DNA from: Pedobacter ginsengisoli
Lineage (GTDB): Bacteria > Bacteroidota > Bacteroidia > Sphingobacteriales > Sphingobacteriaceae
DNA: 64,000 nt
NCBI RefSeq assembly: GCF_030244015.1
Contig: NZ_JASSYX010000001.1
Span: 620,001-684,000, forward strand
Reading direction: 5' to 3'
The position numbers were made by a program, and so were the translations under genes. The notes under the pieces were generated by a model. It was given only the letters and a program-made list of their open reading frames with translations, did no database searches and was not told the DNA's origin. Numbering within the stretch: position 1 is the stretch's first letter; each line of letters begins with the position of its first letter. This document shows, in pieces, positions 24,468 to 32,507 of this stretch.

Positions 24468-24625
24468 GAGGGGCAGATTCCGGCAAGTCGGGGTAAGTTG
24501 CGGCAATTGATTTTTCTGATGGTTTGATCGGATTATGTTTGTTTCATGTTTATGCAAAGCCGGTGCACAGGGGATGCGGAACATGATAATTAACAGTTTT
24601 ATTAATCATTGGAAAAATTAATTTT

Positions 24626-25264
24626 ATGGCATTTTTATTAGGAGGCCCGTATTACCACATGCAGGGTAGGGCCGGAAACAACGTTGGTCGTGTGGTCAAA
24701 GGCAGGAACGTCTTTGGGATGCGTCCGGCAAAGTCTAACAGACCGCCGAGTGCGGCGCAACTCAATGTTCAGATGCAGCTGAGCCTGATGGCTGGCTGGA
24801 TGAGCCAGATGAGTGGTTTTATTAAAATCGGTTTTGAGGATTATGATGGGGAAATGAGCCCCTGGAATGCGGCGCTAAAGTATAACCTGGCCAATTCTAT
24901 TACTGGTATTTCACCGAATTATACGATCGATTATCAGAAGGTGCTGTTTAGCCGTGGTAAATTGGCCCAGGGCAAGAATGTGGTCATGGCGACTACGCTG
25001 GATGCGCAGCTTGATTTTACATGGTCTGCTGCGGTTCCGTCCCTGGCAATCGGTTCTGGTACGGATAAGGCGGTTTTTGTGGTGTACAATCCGTCTAAGC
25101 AGGAGTGGGATGTATCGAGTGGCGCGGCGACGAGGTCTTCGCTTTCGTATGATATGTTGCTGCCGGTTGACTGGAGTGGTGATAATGTCCAGGTGTGGAG
25201 CTCGTTTTTGAGTGACAGGGTGGTGAGTACGACTCAGTATTTGGGCGCGACTGTGGTTCAGTAA
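24626..25264 (+). CDS. DUF6266-family protein 1
   Basis: 212 residues. The order of motifs matches DUF6266: a glycine-rich start (GRAGNNVGRVVKGRNVFGMR), a SNRPPSAAQ segment, IKIGFEDY, NLANSITGISPNYTIDY and a beta-rich second half ending QYLGATV. No signal peptide. A second, diverged member is at 26295. The role of this family is not known to me; its repeated occurrence in one gene group suggests a structural or secreted protein. The stop is followed directly by the structured element at 25271. Confidence 0.85.
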   Translation: MAFLLGGPYYHMQGRAGNNVGRVVKGRNVFGMRPAKSNRPPSAAQLNVQMQLSLMAGWMSQMSGFIKIGFEDYDGEMSPWNAALKYNLANSITGISPNYTIDYQKVLFSRGKLAQGKNVVMATTLDAQLDFTWSAAVPSLAIGSGTDKAVFVVYNPSKQEWDVSSGAATRSSLSYDMLLPVDWSGDNVQVWSSFLSDRVVSTTQYLGATVVQ

Positions 25265-25270
25265 TTTGTT

Positions 25271-25362
25271 GAAAAACCGGACATTACTCTTCGAAGACTG
25301 GACCTAGCGCGCTGAAGAAGCGCACAGAGTCCTATGTCTCCTCAGAGAACGTCCGGTTTTTC
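25271..25362 (+). ncRNA. Structured RNA candidate, copy A
   Basis: A perfect 12-bp outer stem joins 25271-25282 (GAAAAACCGGAC) to 25351-25362 (GTCCGGTTTTTC). Inside, AGAC/GTCT, GGAC/GTCC and GCGC/GCGC can stack into a long arm. The interior strands CTCTTCGAAGACTG (25287-25300) and ATGTCTCCTCAGAGAA (25334-25349) recur almost unchanged in copy B (49904-50029), whereas the outer stem has a different sequence that still pairs fully. It starts six bases after the DUF6266 stop. It may be a 3' regulatory RNA, an elaborate terminator or a small RNA. The remaining bases to 25462 show no coding frame. Confidence 0.65.
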
Positions 25363-25462
25363 TCTCACAAACAAATGATGAACGCAGGTCGTCGGCCAAA
25401 TAATCTGAGTCTGCTTAAGGGGAGAAGTGAAGCAGGGTGGTTAAAAAATTAAAAAGAAAATT

Positions 25463-25834
25463 ATGAAGACGTTGTTTTTAAATGCATTCCCTGAGCGGGA
25501 TGCGGAGATGTGGAAGGTGGTGGTGTTGTTTGTGATCCTGGTGCTGTTGTGGCCGATGGTTCAGCAGCTGCTTTTTAGGTTTGATATGACATCGGGTTAT
25601 GTGGATCTGAGTATCATGGTATTGGTGGTGATCAGCCTGATCTGTTTTTTGGGTTTGATCGGTTTGTGCTGGTGGTTGTTTAACAGGTTTTTATTGGTGT
25701 TTGAGCTGCCGGAAATTGGCAGTATGGTTTTACAGTTTAATGATTTGACGTTATGGCAAAGGCTGGGTTTTTATTATGGTGTGTACGCGCTACTGTTGTT
25801 GGCTGGTGTGGGGTGTTTTGTAGCGGTTTTGTAA
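25463..25834 (+). CDS. Small membrane protein, possibly holin-like
   Basis: 123 residues with three hydrophobic segments: VVVLFVILVLLWPMV, IMVLVVISLICFLGLIGLCW and GVYALLLLAGVGCFVAVL. Short loops lie between them. No family recognised. Its 3' end overlaps the possible start of the CHAP amidase gene, an arrangement like a holin/endolysin pair; this is a positional inference. Codon use is strongly G-rich, like the neighbouring DUF6266 genes. Confidence 0.7.
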   Translation: MKTLFLNAFPERDAEMWKVVVLFVILVLLWPMVQQLLFRFDMTSGYVDLSIMVLVVISLICFLGLIGLCWWLFNRFLLVFELPEIGSMVLQFNDLTLWQRLGFYYGVYALLLLAGVGCFVAVL

Positions 25835-26277
25835 AGCAGAAGGACAAGGGTTATGAAAGAGTTATTGAAGTCGCCCGGAAAGAAACCGGGGTTAGGGAAG
25901 AAGGTGCTGAAAATTGTGGCAGGGCTGTTAAGGGATATCTTGATGACGTGGGTGTCAGATCGCCTGCGCCCTGGTGCGCGGCGTTTGTGAGCCACTGTTT
26001 TAAGGTGGCGGGTTTTCCGTTGCCGAGGACGGCATGGAGCCCGGCGCTGTTTCCGAAGGGCAGGGTGGTGAAGGATGTGAAGCCTGGTTATGTGTATGGG
26101 ATTCATTTTCCTTCATTGGGAAGGATAGCGCATTGTGGGATTGTGGAAAGGGTGCAGGGGGATTTTGTAATTGGCATTGAGGGGAACACGAATGTGGCGG
26201 GGTCACGGGATGGTGATCGTGTAATGCGCAAGTTGAGACATAAAAGGACGATCGCGAAGTACGCGGATTGGTTGTAA
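25753..26277 (+). CDS. CHAP-type peptidoglycan amidase/peptidase
   Basis: The frame is 174 residues from ATG 25753, but the first 33 overlap the previous gene, so the true start may be later. The recognisable domain begins near RVIEVARKETGV. It contains the catalytic cysteine in PAPWCAAFVSHCFKVAG, histidine in GRIAHCGIVERV and a following IEGNTN, matching the TIGR02594/CHAP family that cuts peptide links in cell walls. No clear signal peptide is present unless the overlapping hydrophobic N-terminus is used. With the membrane protein upstream it could serve lysis or wall remodelling. Confidence 0.8.
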   Translation: MAKAGFLLWCVRATVVGWCGVFCSGFVKQKDKGYERVIEVARKETGVREEGAENCGRAVKGYLDDVGVRSPAPWCAAFVSHCFKVAGFPLPRTAWSPALFPKGRVVKDVKPGYVYGIHFPSLGRIAHCGIVERVQGDFVIGIEGNTNVAGSRDGDRVMRKLRHKRTIAKYADWL

Positions 26278-26294
26278 TCAAAAAACAAAAAGTT

Positions 26295-26957
26295 ATGGCA
26301 ATTTTAAAAAATGGTTTGTTTGGCGCGGTGAGCGGCAGGCTGGGCAATACGGTAATTTATAAACGGGATAATAAAATGGTGGTGCGGATGGCAGGAAAGC
26401 GGCAAGCACCGCCGACGGAAAAGGAATTGGCAAACAGGCATGCTTTTGCAGTGCTGAAGGGCTTTTTGAAAGCGATGAAGCTTTTTATAAATATAGGTTT
26501 CGCGGCGGAGGCTAAATCGGCTGGCATGTATCCGATGAATATGGCGTTTTCAGTCAATAGAAAGCATGCGCTGAGGGGTGTTTATCCGGATATTGAGGTT
26601 GACTACGCCCGGGTGTTGCTGAGTTTTGGCAGCTTGCGTGGTTTGGATAATCCGGCTGTGGTGCTTGAGGGCAATGTGCTTGGTTTTACCTGGGAAACAG
26701 ATGTATCGCTGGGCTGGCCTTTTGCGATAGACCAGGTGATGGTACTGGCTTATTTTCCTGATATGGTTGTGCAGGAGGGTTCGGGACTCCAGAAGGCTTA
26801 TTTTTATCTGAATGCGGCTTTGCGCAAAACAGGGCACACTTCGCTGACCCTGCCTGACGGGGTGGCCGGTGAACGGATGGAAGTCTATGTGGCGGTGGTA
26901 TCGGATGACAGGCGGAGTGCGTCGATGAGCCAGTACCTGGGGGCGTTGAATTGTTGA
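26295..26957 (+). CDS. DUF6266-family protein 2
   Basis: ATG at 26295 gives 220 residues and fits the family start better than the upstream in-frame codon. Motifs: GLFGAVSGRLGNTVIYKRDN, PPTEKELANRHAF, FINIGF and PDIEVDYARVLLSFGSL, ending SQYLGALNC. It is clearly related in order, but not close in sequence, to the protein at 24626. The start is 17 bases after the amidase stop, so the three genes from 25463 may be co-transcribed. Confidence 0.82.
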   Translation: MAILKNGLFGAVSGRLGNTVIYKRDNKMVVRMAGKRQAPPTEKELANRHAFAVLKGFLKAMKLFINIGFAAEAKSAGMYPMNMAFSVNRKHALRGVYPDIEVDYARVLLSFGSLRGLDNPAVVLEGNVLGFTWETDVSLGWPFAIDQVMVLAYFPDMVVQEGSGLQKAYFYLNAALRKTGHTSLTLPDGVAGERMEVYVAVVSDDRRSASMSQYLGALNC

Positions 26958-26974
26958 GTTTTTATTAACTGATA

Positions 26975-27004
26975 TTGATGGTCTGTTGCTTTTTCTTACC
27001 TTTA
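26975..27004 (+). promoter_or_regulatory. Candidate Bacteroidota promoter
   Basis: TTG at 26975-26977 and TACCTTTA at 26997-27004 are separated by 19 bases, fitting the Bacteroidota -33/-7 pattern. The gene start follows at 27045. Confidence 0.5.
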
Positions 27005-27044
27005 AGATATAGAAAGAACCTAAATGCTGTAACCTGATTTCACC

Positions 27045-29453
27045 ATGAGACGTATCTCTAAAATTGTACTTATTGTTTTATTGTTTTGTTCGGTGGCTGT
27101 GCGGGGACAGGTGTTTGACAGTACCGGAATTTCCAGAGCGCGTCTGGAATATTATCTAAAGCGCGCGGTGACGATGGCTGAGTTTTTGGCCGTGGATCCC
27201 TATGCCAATGATGGCCCATATCCTTATAAGAAGGACGATGTGAGACTGATCCACAATACCGGTGCTAAATTCATCGGTCGTGCGATATACCGCTGGGGCA
27301 ACGAGGCTACACTTGCCAATCCTGATTTTTTGAACAAGGCAATGGCATTGATCAGAGAGGTACACAGCAAAGATCCTGAGGTGATCTTTCAGGCTGCTGT
27401 ATTTGAAGCTGTGACCGGACAGGTAAACCAGCTGCGCATACCTGACTGGGCTTTCATTGCTTTGGGCCGTAAGCCGGAAGTACGCAATTTTCGTTATGAG
27501 GATATGCTGGATGTCAAAGGGAAGTTCATAAACCATTGGGGCAAGGGCAGCAGTGTGCCGGATATCACGAGACCTGAGGCACAACTTTGGCTAATGTACC
27601 TTTGCGGTGTATACATGAATCTGGGCTGTGAGGCCCTGCATCTTGGCCAAGTGGCTTTGATGGGAATGAATGATCCGGGTTTGAAGGTCTGGAACGGGTT
27701 TGTTCAGAAAGTACGGAATTACGCCAGGGCACATACTCCGCATCACTGGGTGTTGCTGGATGCGCATACGCCGCAGGGCGGGATGGTGGTTGATGGTAAG
27801 AGTATACTGGATTTCAATTCTTTTCCGCTCCGCATAAAGGAGATTCCGGAGAAGCCGATGGAGGGTGTATTGCAGATTGGTTATCTGGACGCTATTTTCA
27901 GGCGGAGCATGGGTTGTGTCACACCGAGTGGCTGGAAATGTGATGCTTTGCCCTATCTTGTAGAGTTTGATAATTTTGGCATCAGCCGGAAACCTGGCGT
28001 GGCGGATACGGCTTCACATTTTATTTGGGGTTATGACGAGATCACCTGGTTTTATCTGCTGCCTGAGAAAAAAAGAAATGCCTGGCTGCGTTATGCACAT
28101 GACTGGGTGGCTGCAAATGACCCTGTGGGTTGGCTGCAAATGCCAATTTCCAGAATTGTGTCGCTGGGGCGTGGAAATCAGCCTGCCCGTCACCGTGGCA
28201 ATATTCGTTCGGAAGATTGTCCTGCTGGCCTTAATGTGGAACAGACGGTAAAGGAAATCTGGCGGCAGCCGTCCCTTCCTGCTTCGGCGCAGGTCGATTT
28301 GGAACCCGGGAAATGGAGGGCAACGCTATTGCGGGAAGACGGATTTCAAATTCCTTTCGGATTGGATTTTAAACGCGAAGGGGCTGATCTGGCTTGTTAC
28401 ATTTTAAACGGAACCGAGCGGATGAAAACAGAGCGTATTGTGGTTTCAGGGGATTCTATGCTGATCAGGATGCCGGTTTTTGAATCTTATTTCAGCGTAA
28501 AGGCAGTTACAAAGGACAGCTTAAGCGGGTTCTGGATAAAAGGCGGTGCGGCTAAAGATATCATCATCCCCTTTACAGCGACTGCGGGAAAAGGCCGTTT
28601 TCCAAATGTTAAGCAAGGGGCGGCCGGACGGGCAGGGGGGAAATGGAGCATGGAATTTACCAGGGCCAATCAGACCAAGCGCCCTGCTGTGGGAGAGTTT
28701 GTACAGAACGGCCATTTTGTTACCGGTTCTGTGCTGACTCCGGCTGGTGACTACCGCTACCTGGATGGGATCGTTAAAGGCGATTCTTTGTTCCTATCCA
28801 CATTTGATGGAATTCATGCCCTTTTGTTTGCTGCTGAAATTAGCGGAGAGACGATTAATGGGTATTTTTATAGCAGTGCTTCTGTGCCTGAACGTTTTAC
28901 CGCCCGCAAAGATGCGGGCGCTAAATTAACCGCTCCGGTGACTGCGGTGAAGGAGGGTAGTGACGGAAAGTTGAATTTCAGTTTTAAAGATCTGGACGGA
29001 AATATGGTTTCATTGCAGAGTGAACGGTACAGGAATAAGGTGGTGGTGGTGCAGCTGATGGGGTCCTGGTGTCCGAATTGTATGGATGAGATGGCTTTTC
29101 TGAGTGAGTATTACCGCAGGAATAAGGATCGTGGTGTTGAAGTTATCGCCCTGGCTTATGAGCTGACTACAGATGAGGAGAGGTCCAGAAAGAGCCTGCG
29201 CAAATTTCAGCAGCAGTTTAATGTGCAATATCCGATGCTGATCACCGGTGTCGCTGTTGGAGATCCGGCGCGTACTGAAAAGACATTGCCGCAGCTGACA
29301 GAAATTAAAGTTTTTCCGACTACGGTCATTATTGATAAAAATGGTGTGGTCAATGAGATCAATGCCTCGTTTTATGGCCCGGCTACCGGTCAGTATCACC
29401 TGGATTATAAAGCGGATTTTGAAAGAAAGATCAGCGCGTTGTTGGGGCGATAG
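27045..29453 (+). CDS. Large secreted protein: unknown N-terminal domain fused to thioredoxin-like domain
   Basis: 802 residues with a signal peptide (IVLIVLLFCSVAVRGQ). Residues about 25-420 form a helical, tryptophan- and histidine-rich domain (YARAHTPHHWVLLDAHTPQ; CDALPYLVEFDNFG; ITWFYLLPEKKRNAWLRYAH) that I do not recognise. Residues about 430-630 form two lipocalin-like beta repeats (GKWRATLLREDG; GKWSMEFTRAN). Residues about 640-802 form a TlpA-like domain with WCPNC, cysteines 676 and 679, and the loop VFPTTVIID. The last two parts occur together as free-standing periplasmic redox proteins, so the N-terminal part appears to be a fusion. Single gene with its own promoter and terminator. 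Confidence 0.8.
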   Translation: MRRISKIVLIVLLFCSVAVRGQVFDSTGISRARLEYYLKRAVTMAEFLAVDPYANDGPYPYKKDDVRLIHNTGAKFIGRAIYRWGNEATLANPDFLNKAMALIREVHSKDPEVIFQAAVFEAVTGQVNQLRIPDWAFIALGRKPEVRNFRYEDMLDVKGKFINHWGKGSSVPDITRPEAQLWLMYLCGVYMNLGCEALHLGQVALMGMNDPGLKVWNGFVQKVRNYARAHTPHHWVLLDAHTPQGGMVVDGKSILDFNSFPLRIKEIPEKPMEGVLQIGYLDAIFRRSMGCVTPSGWKCDALPYLVEFDNFGISRKPGVADTASHFIWGYDEITWFYLLPEKKRNAWLRYAHDWVAANDPVGWLQMPISRIVSLGRGNQPARHRGNIRSEDCPAGLNVEQTVKEIWRQPSLPASAQVDLEPGKWRATLLREDGFQIPFGLDFKREGADLACYILNGTERMKTERIVVSGDSMLIRMPVFESYFSVKAVTKDSLSGFWIKGGAAKDIIIPFTATAGKGRFPNVKQGAAGRAGGKWSMEFTRANQTKRPAVGEFVQNGHFVTGSVLTPAGDYRYLDGIVKGDSLFLSTFDGIHALLFAAEISGETINGYFYSSASVPERFTARKDAGAKLTAPVTAVKEGSDGKLNFSFKDLDGNMVSLQSERYRNKVVVVQLMGSWCPNCMDEMAFLSEYYRRNKDRGVEVIALAYELTTDEERSRKSLRKFQQQFNVQYPMLITGVAVGDPARTEKTLPQLTEIKVFPTTVIIDKNGVVNEINASFYGPATGQYHLDYKADFERKISALLGR

Positions 29454-29527
29454 GTATATCGGTCGTTTGCCGTGTCTATTGTTATTAATAAAGGCTGGTA
29501 TTGGTTTACCGGAATTTAAGTTTGTTT

Positions 29528-29567
29528 AATGGCTGTATTGCCCGGATAGGCATACAGCCATTTTTGT
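29528..29567. terminator. Bidirectional intrinsic terminator between convergent genes
   Basis: AATGGCTGTAT at 29528-29538 pairs perfectly with ATACAGCCATT at 29552-29562. TTTTTG follows on the plus strand, and an A-rich stretch precedes it for the minus-strand gene ending at 29583. Confidence 0.85.
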
Positions 29568-29582
29568 GCAAATGCAGCGGTG

Positions 29583-30518
29583 TTATTTGTTGAAATCCGG
29601 ATATGGAAATCCTTTGCCGGTTTCGCAGTAAAATTTCAGGCTCCTGAAAAAAAGCGCCCAGTCGTAACTGCAGCCGGCAAATTCTGGTGTGTATGCTGCC
29701 CAGCCATCATGATGAAAGTATAGTACAGATCCTTTGCGATGTGGCTCCAGTTCAAAAGTAAGCGTGGTGCCAATCCATTCTTCGTCGGCTTTAAGGCAAA
29801 ACCATTTTACCCGGCTGTAGGGTTTAAGTTCTTCTACCTTCATTTCTTTGTAATAGGTTGGTCCAAATGCAAATCTTGAAATACTGCCTGTTTCGGGTTT
29901 AGCTGTTGTTTCCGGAGTCCACCATCCGGCCAGACCTTTCTGTGTGGTTATGACTTCATAAACTTTTTCTACGGGCGCCTCGATGAGCAGCCTGTGGCAG
30001 ATACTTTTCGTAGTCATCTGTTTTGCCGGGTCCTGCTGCTCCGGCAGCTCTGTTTTAGCGTTTCCTTCTTCGGTCTCTTTAGGTGTCGGGCTGCCTTTAC
30101 CTGTCAGGATGAGGTTTTTTAGACTGTCTTGTATATAATGTGTCCATGCGTCGTGACAAACATTGTAACATTCGTAATCGGGAACTAATCCTTCATGTGT
30201 AAAGTGTAATTGTGTTTTGCCGTCTTTTTCAGAGATTTCAAATACCACATTGGTATCTATCCATTCACGTTCATCTTCGGTAAATTTGAAATAGTTGTCC
30301 AGTACATGCCAGACTACTTTTTTATTGGGAACAAATCCGGTAATCTTCATTTTGGCGCGATGTACGTCCTGATAATGATAGTTAAATTCGCTGTTGAGTT
30401 TGCCGGTATCTCCGTCAATGTTTTCAGACCACCAGCCGCGTACGTTATTGACAGCATCAAAAACTTTCTGTGGTGTGGCGTCGACCAGTATGGTTGTTGT
30501 GAAATCTTCTTTTTTCAT
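29583..30518 (-). CDS. Tandem SRPBCC (AHSA1/START-like) domain protein
   Basis: 311 residues holding two copies of the Bet v1-like SRPBCC fold. Copy 1 (about 5-140) contains TTILVDATPQKVFDAVNNVR and GWWS. Copy 2 (about 165-305) contains LLIEAPVEKVYEVITTQKGL and GWWTPET. A charged linker of about 25 residues (PTPKETEEGNAKTE) joins them. Single-domain members bind hydrophobic ligands or act as Hsp90 ATPase activator-like proteins, and the ligand here is unknown. No signal peptide, so cytoplasmic. The first 100 bases upstream are shared with the divergent DUF3606 gene. Confidence 0.88.
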   Translation of the reverse strand: MKKEDFTTTILVDATPQKVFDAVNNVRGWWSENIDGDTGKLNSEFNYHYQDVHRAKMKITGFVPNKKVVWHVLDNYFKFTEDEREWIDTNVVFEISEKDGKTQLHFTHEGLVPDYECYNVCHDAWTHYIQDSLKNLILTGKGSPTPKETEEGNAKTELPEQQDPAKQMTTKSICHRLLIEAPVEKVYEVITTQKGLAGWWTPETTAKPETGSISRFAFGPTYYKEMKVEELKPYSRVKWFCLKADEEWIGTTLTFELEPHRKGSVLYFHHDGWAAYTPEFAGCSYDWALFFRSLKFYCETGKGFPYPDFNK

Positions 30519-30638
30519 GGTAAGCTATTTTTTAGTCAGATAAAAGTATAAAAAGGAAAACTCCGGAAGGGGGTGTAAAATAGACTTTGTGAGGGGGCAA
30601 TTTGGCACGAGATGTGTATTGTTTATTCCAAATTGAAG

Positions 30639-30812
30639 ATGATGCAGCTTAAACAGAAAACAAATCCTTTCTCTGAGCAAGTTAATGTTGCAGAGAACTA
30701 TGAAGTTGAATACTGGGCCAACAAATTAGGAATAAGGCCGATGGCGCTTAGGGAGATCATAAGATCTACAGGGCCTAATGTGAGTGATATCCAGAAATAC
30801 CTGGGGAAGTAG
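30639..30812 (+). CDS. DUF3606-family small protein
   Basis: ATG at 30639 gives 57 residues; the longer frame from 30612 adds nine residues that the family lacks. The segment INVAENYEVEYWANKLGI-like (here VNVAENYEVEYWANKLGI) followed by LREIIRSTGPNV is the DUF3606 signature, a small helical domain common in Bacteroidota and proteobacteria. Function unknown; often induced with stress genes. Divergent from the SRPBCC gene. Confidence 0.85.
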   Translation: MMQLKQKTNPFSEQVNVAENYEVEYWANKLGIRPMALREIIRSTGPNVSDIQKYLGK

Positions 30813-30870
30813 CTTTTTTTATTTCCGTTTGGTACGTAACAAATAGCGTTCTAAATCAACTATGTCACTG

Positions 30871-30897
30871 TTGTGAATAAAAGGATGGGTATATTTA
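30871..30897 (+). promoter_or_regulatory. Candidate promoter for the oxidoreductase operon
   Basis: TTG at 30871 and TATATTTA at 30890-30897 lie 16 bases apart, slightly short of the preferred spacing. The ATG follows at 30919. Confidence 0.4.
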
Positions 30898-30918
30898 TGC
30901 CTTAATTAGTTGATTACA

Positions 30919-31767
30919 ATGAAAGCATTTTTAGGTATGGGCCTACTGGGCTCAAATTTTGTGAAGGCTATGCGCCAAAAAGGAGAGGATGTAAATGTCT
31001 GGAACCGGACGCACAGCAGGGCTGCCGCACTTGAAGAATTTGGGGCGAGGGCCTTTGAAAAAGCCGAAGACGCGGTAAGGAACGCGGATATGATCCATTT
31101 GACTTTGAAAGATGATGCTGCTGTGGACGAAGTGCTGAGCAAGGCGGCTCCCGGATTAAAACAAGGCGCGGTGATTGTAGATCATACGACCACTTCCGCT
31201 GAAGGGGCTATTGAAAGGACAAAGTATTGGAAAGTTCAAGGCTGCACATATTTGCATGCACCTGTTTTTATGGGGCCCGCGAATGCTCTTGAGGGATCTG
31301 GCTCTATGCTGGTTTCCGGTGATCAGGAGGTGATAGGAAAGCTAAATGCAACGTTAAGCGGGATGACCGGAAGGCTGATCAACTTAGGGACTGAGGAAGG
31401 TAAGGCAGCTGGAATGAAGCTGGTTGGCAATCTTTTCCTTTTGAGTATGACGGCCGGCGTTTCAGACACTTTGTCCCTGGCCAAGGCCCTGCATATCCCT
31501 GCTGCTGATGTTCTTGAGCTGTTTGGCAACTGGAACCCTGGTGCTGCCATGCCGTCAAGGATGAAAAAAATAACGGAGGGCAACTTTAGTCAACCTTCCT
31601 GGGAGTTGAATATGGCCAGAAAGGATGCTGGCCTGATGATCAGTGCGGCTGATAAGGCCGGACAGAAGCTTGCTTTGATCCCGGCTATTGCAAAGGTAAT
31701 GGACGAATGGATTGAGAAGGGGCATGGGAGTGACGACTGGACGGTAATTTCAAAAGATAACCTATGA
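30919..31767 (+). CDS. NAD(P)-dependent dehydrogenase, 3-hydroxyisobutyrate/6-phosphogluconate type
   Basis: ATG at 30919 gives 282 residues. A Rossmann fold begins at once with GMGLLGSNFVKAM. This is followed by WNRT (NADP preference is suggested by the arginine), a DHTTTSAEGAIERT segment like the family's substrate loop, and GAMKLVGN-like KAAGMKLVGNLFLL with the catalytic lysine. The C-terminal helical domain is present (NMARKDAGLMISAADKAG). The exact substrate is unknown; relatives act on beta-hydroxyacids or as imine reductases. Its stop overlaps the start of the DUF1080 gene by four bases (ATGA), so they are co-translated. Confidence 0.88.
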   Translation: MKAFLGMGLLGSNFVKAMRQKGEDVNVWNRTHSRAAALEEFGARAFEKAEDAVRNADMIHLTLKDDAAVDEVLSKAAPGLKQGAVIVDHTTTSAEGAIERTKYWKVQGCTYLHAPVFMGPANALEGSGSMLVSGDQEVIGKLNATLSGMTGRLINLGTEEGKAAGMKLVGNLFLLSMTAGVSDTLSLAKALHIPAADVLELFGNWNPGAAMPSRMKKITEGNFSQPSWELNMARKDAGLMISAADKAGQKLALIPAIAKVMDEWIEKGHGSDDWTVISKDNL

Positions 31768-32426
31768 AAAAACTAATTTTCCTATTGTTTTCCCTGCCAT
31801 GGATGCTGGCGAATGCACAACCAGCGAAAATGATTCCCATTTTTAACGGGAATAATCTGGAGGGCTGGACGAAATTTTTGCAGCGTCAGGGTACGGACAA
31901 GGATCCTCAGGGGGTAATTACAGTTGAGAATGGTGCAATTCATGTAACCGGTCAGGATTTCGGATATATTGCAACAAAAAAGAGTTACAGGAACTTTCAT
32001 CTCTCTCTAGAATTTAAATGGGGTGAAAAAAAGTTTCCGCCCAGGGAACATCAGAAAAGAGACGCAGGGATCTGTTTCAATGTAGATCTGGTGAGCAATA
32101 AAATCTGGCCGAAATGTGCCGAATGCCAGATACAGGAAGGCGATGTTGGTGATTTATGGCTTGTCGACAGTGTAACGGCTTTCGTGGACGGGATACAGAC
32201 TGAACCCAAAGATTACGCTCAGGTTGTCAAGATTAAGGATGGTGAGCGCCCTCATGGCGATTGGAACCGGGTTGAGGTGATCTTTAATAACGGGAAATTT
32301 ATATTTAAGGTGAACGGGGTACTGGTGAATGAAGGAGAATACCTCAGTATTACAAGCGGAAGGATTTTATTGCAGTCTGAAGGTGCTGAAATTTATTATC
32401 GTGATGTTAAGATCGAAGAACTTTAA
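31764..32426 (+). CDS. DUF1080 (3-keto-disaccharide hydrolase-like) secreted protein
   Basis: 220 residues with a signal peptide (LIFLLFSLPWMLANAQ). The mature part opens with IFNGNNLEGWTKF, the hallmark of DUF1080, and continues with a concanavalin-like beta-sandwich (FHLSLEFKWGEKKF; GDWNRVEVIFNNGKFIFKVNG). Members hydrolyse 3-keto-glycosides or bind sugars. Translational coupling to an NAD(P)-dependent dehydrogenase fits an oxidise-then-cleave route for glycosides, though the partner dehydrogenase here is not the typical Gfo/Idh type. Confidence 0.88.
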   Translation: MKKLIFLLFSLPWMLANAQPAKMIPIFNGNNLEGWTKFLQRQGTDKDPQGVITVENGAIHVTGQDFGYIATKKSYRNFHLSLEFKWGEKKFPPREHQKRDAGICFNVDLVSNKIWPKCAECQIQEGDVGDLWLVDSVTAFVDGIQTEPKDYAQVVKIKDGERPHGDWNRVEVIFNNGKFIFKVNGVLVNEGEYLSITSGRILLQSEGAEIYYRDVKIEEL

Positions 32427-32507
32427 CCATATTGCAGGGATATTGGGCTAAAAAAGGTAGATATATTTATTTTTTTTAGCATATATTAGTTTATAAAACA
32501 ACTTCTT

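Noticed and set aside
25271..25362. Transposable element with inverted ends as the explanation for the two structured elements
   Set aside because: Terminal inverted repeats of one element family should be alike between copies. Here the outer stems differ in sequence while the interior is conserved, and I see no target-site duplication.
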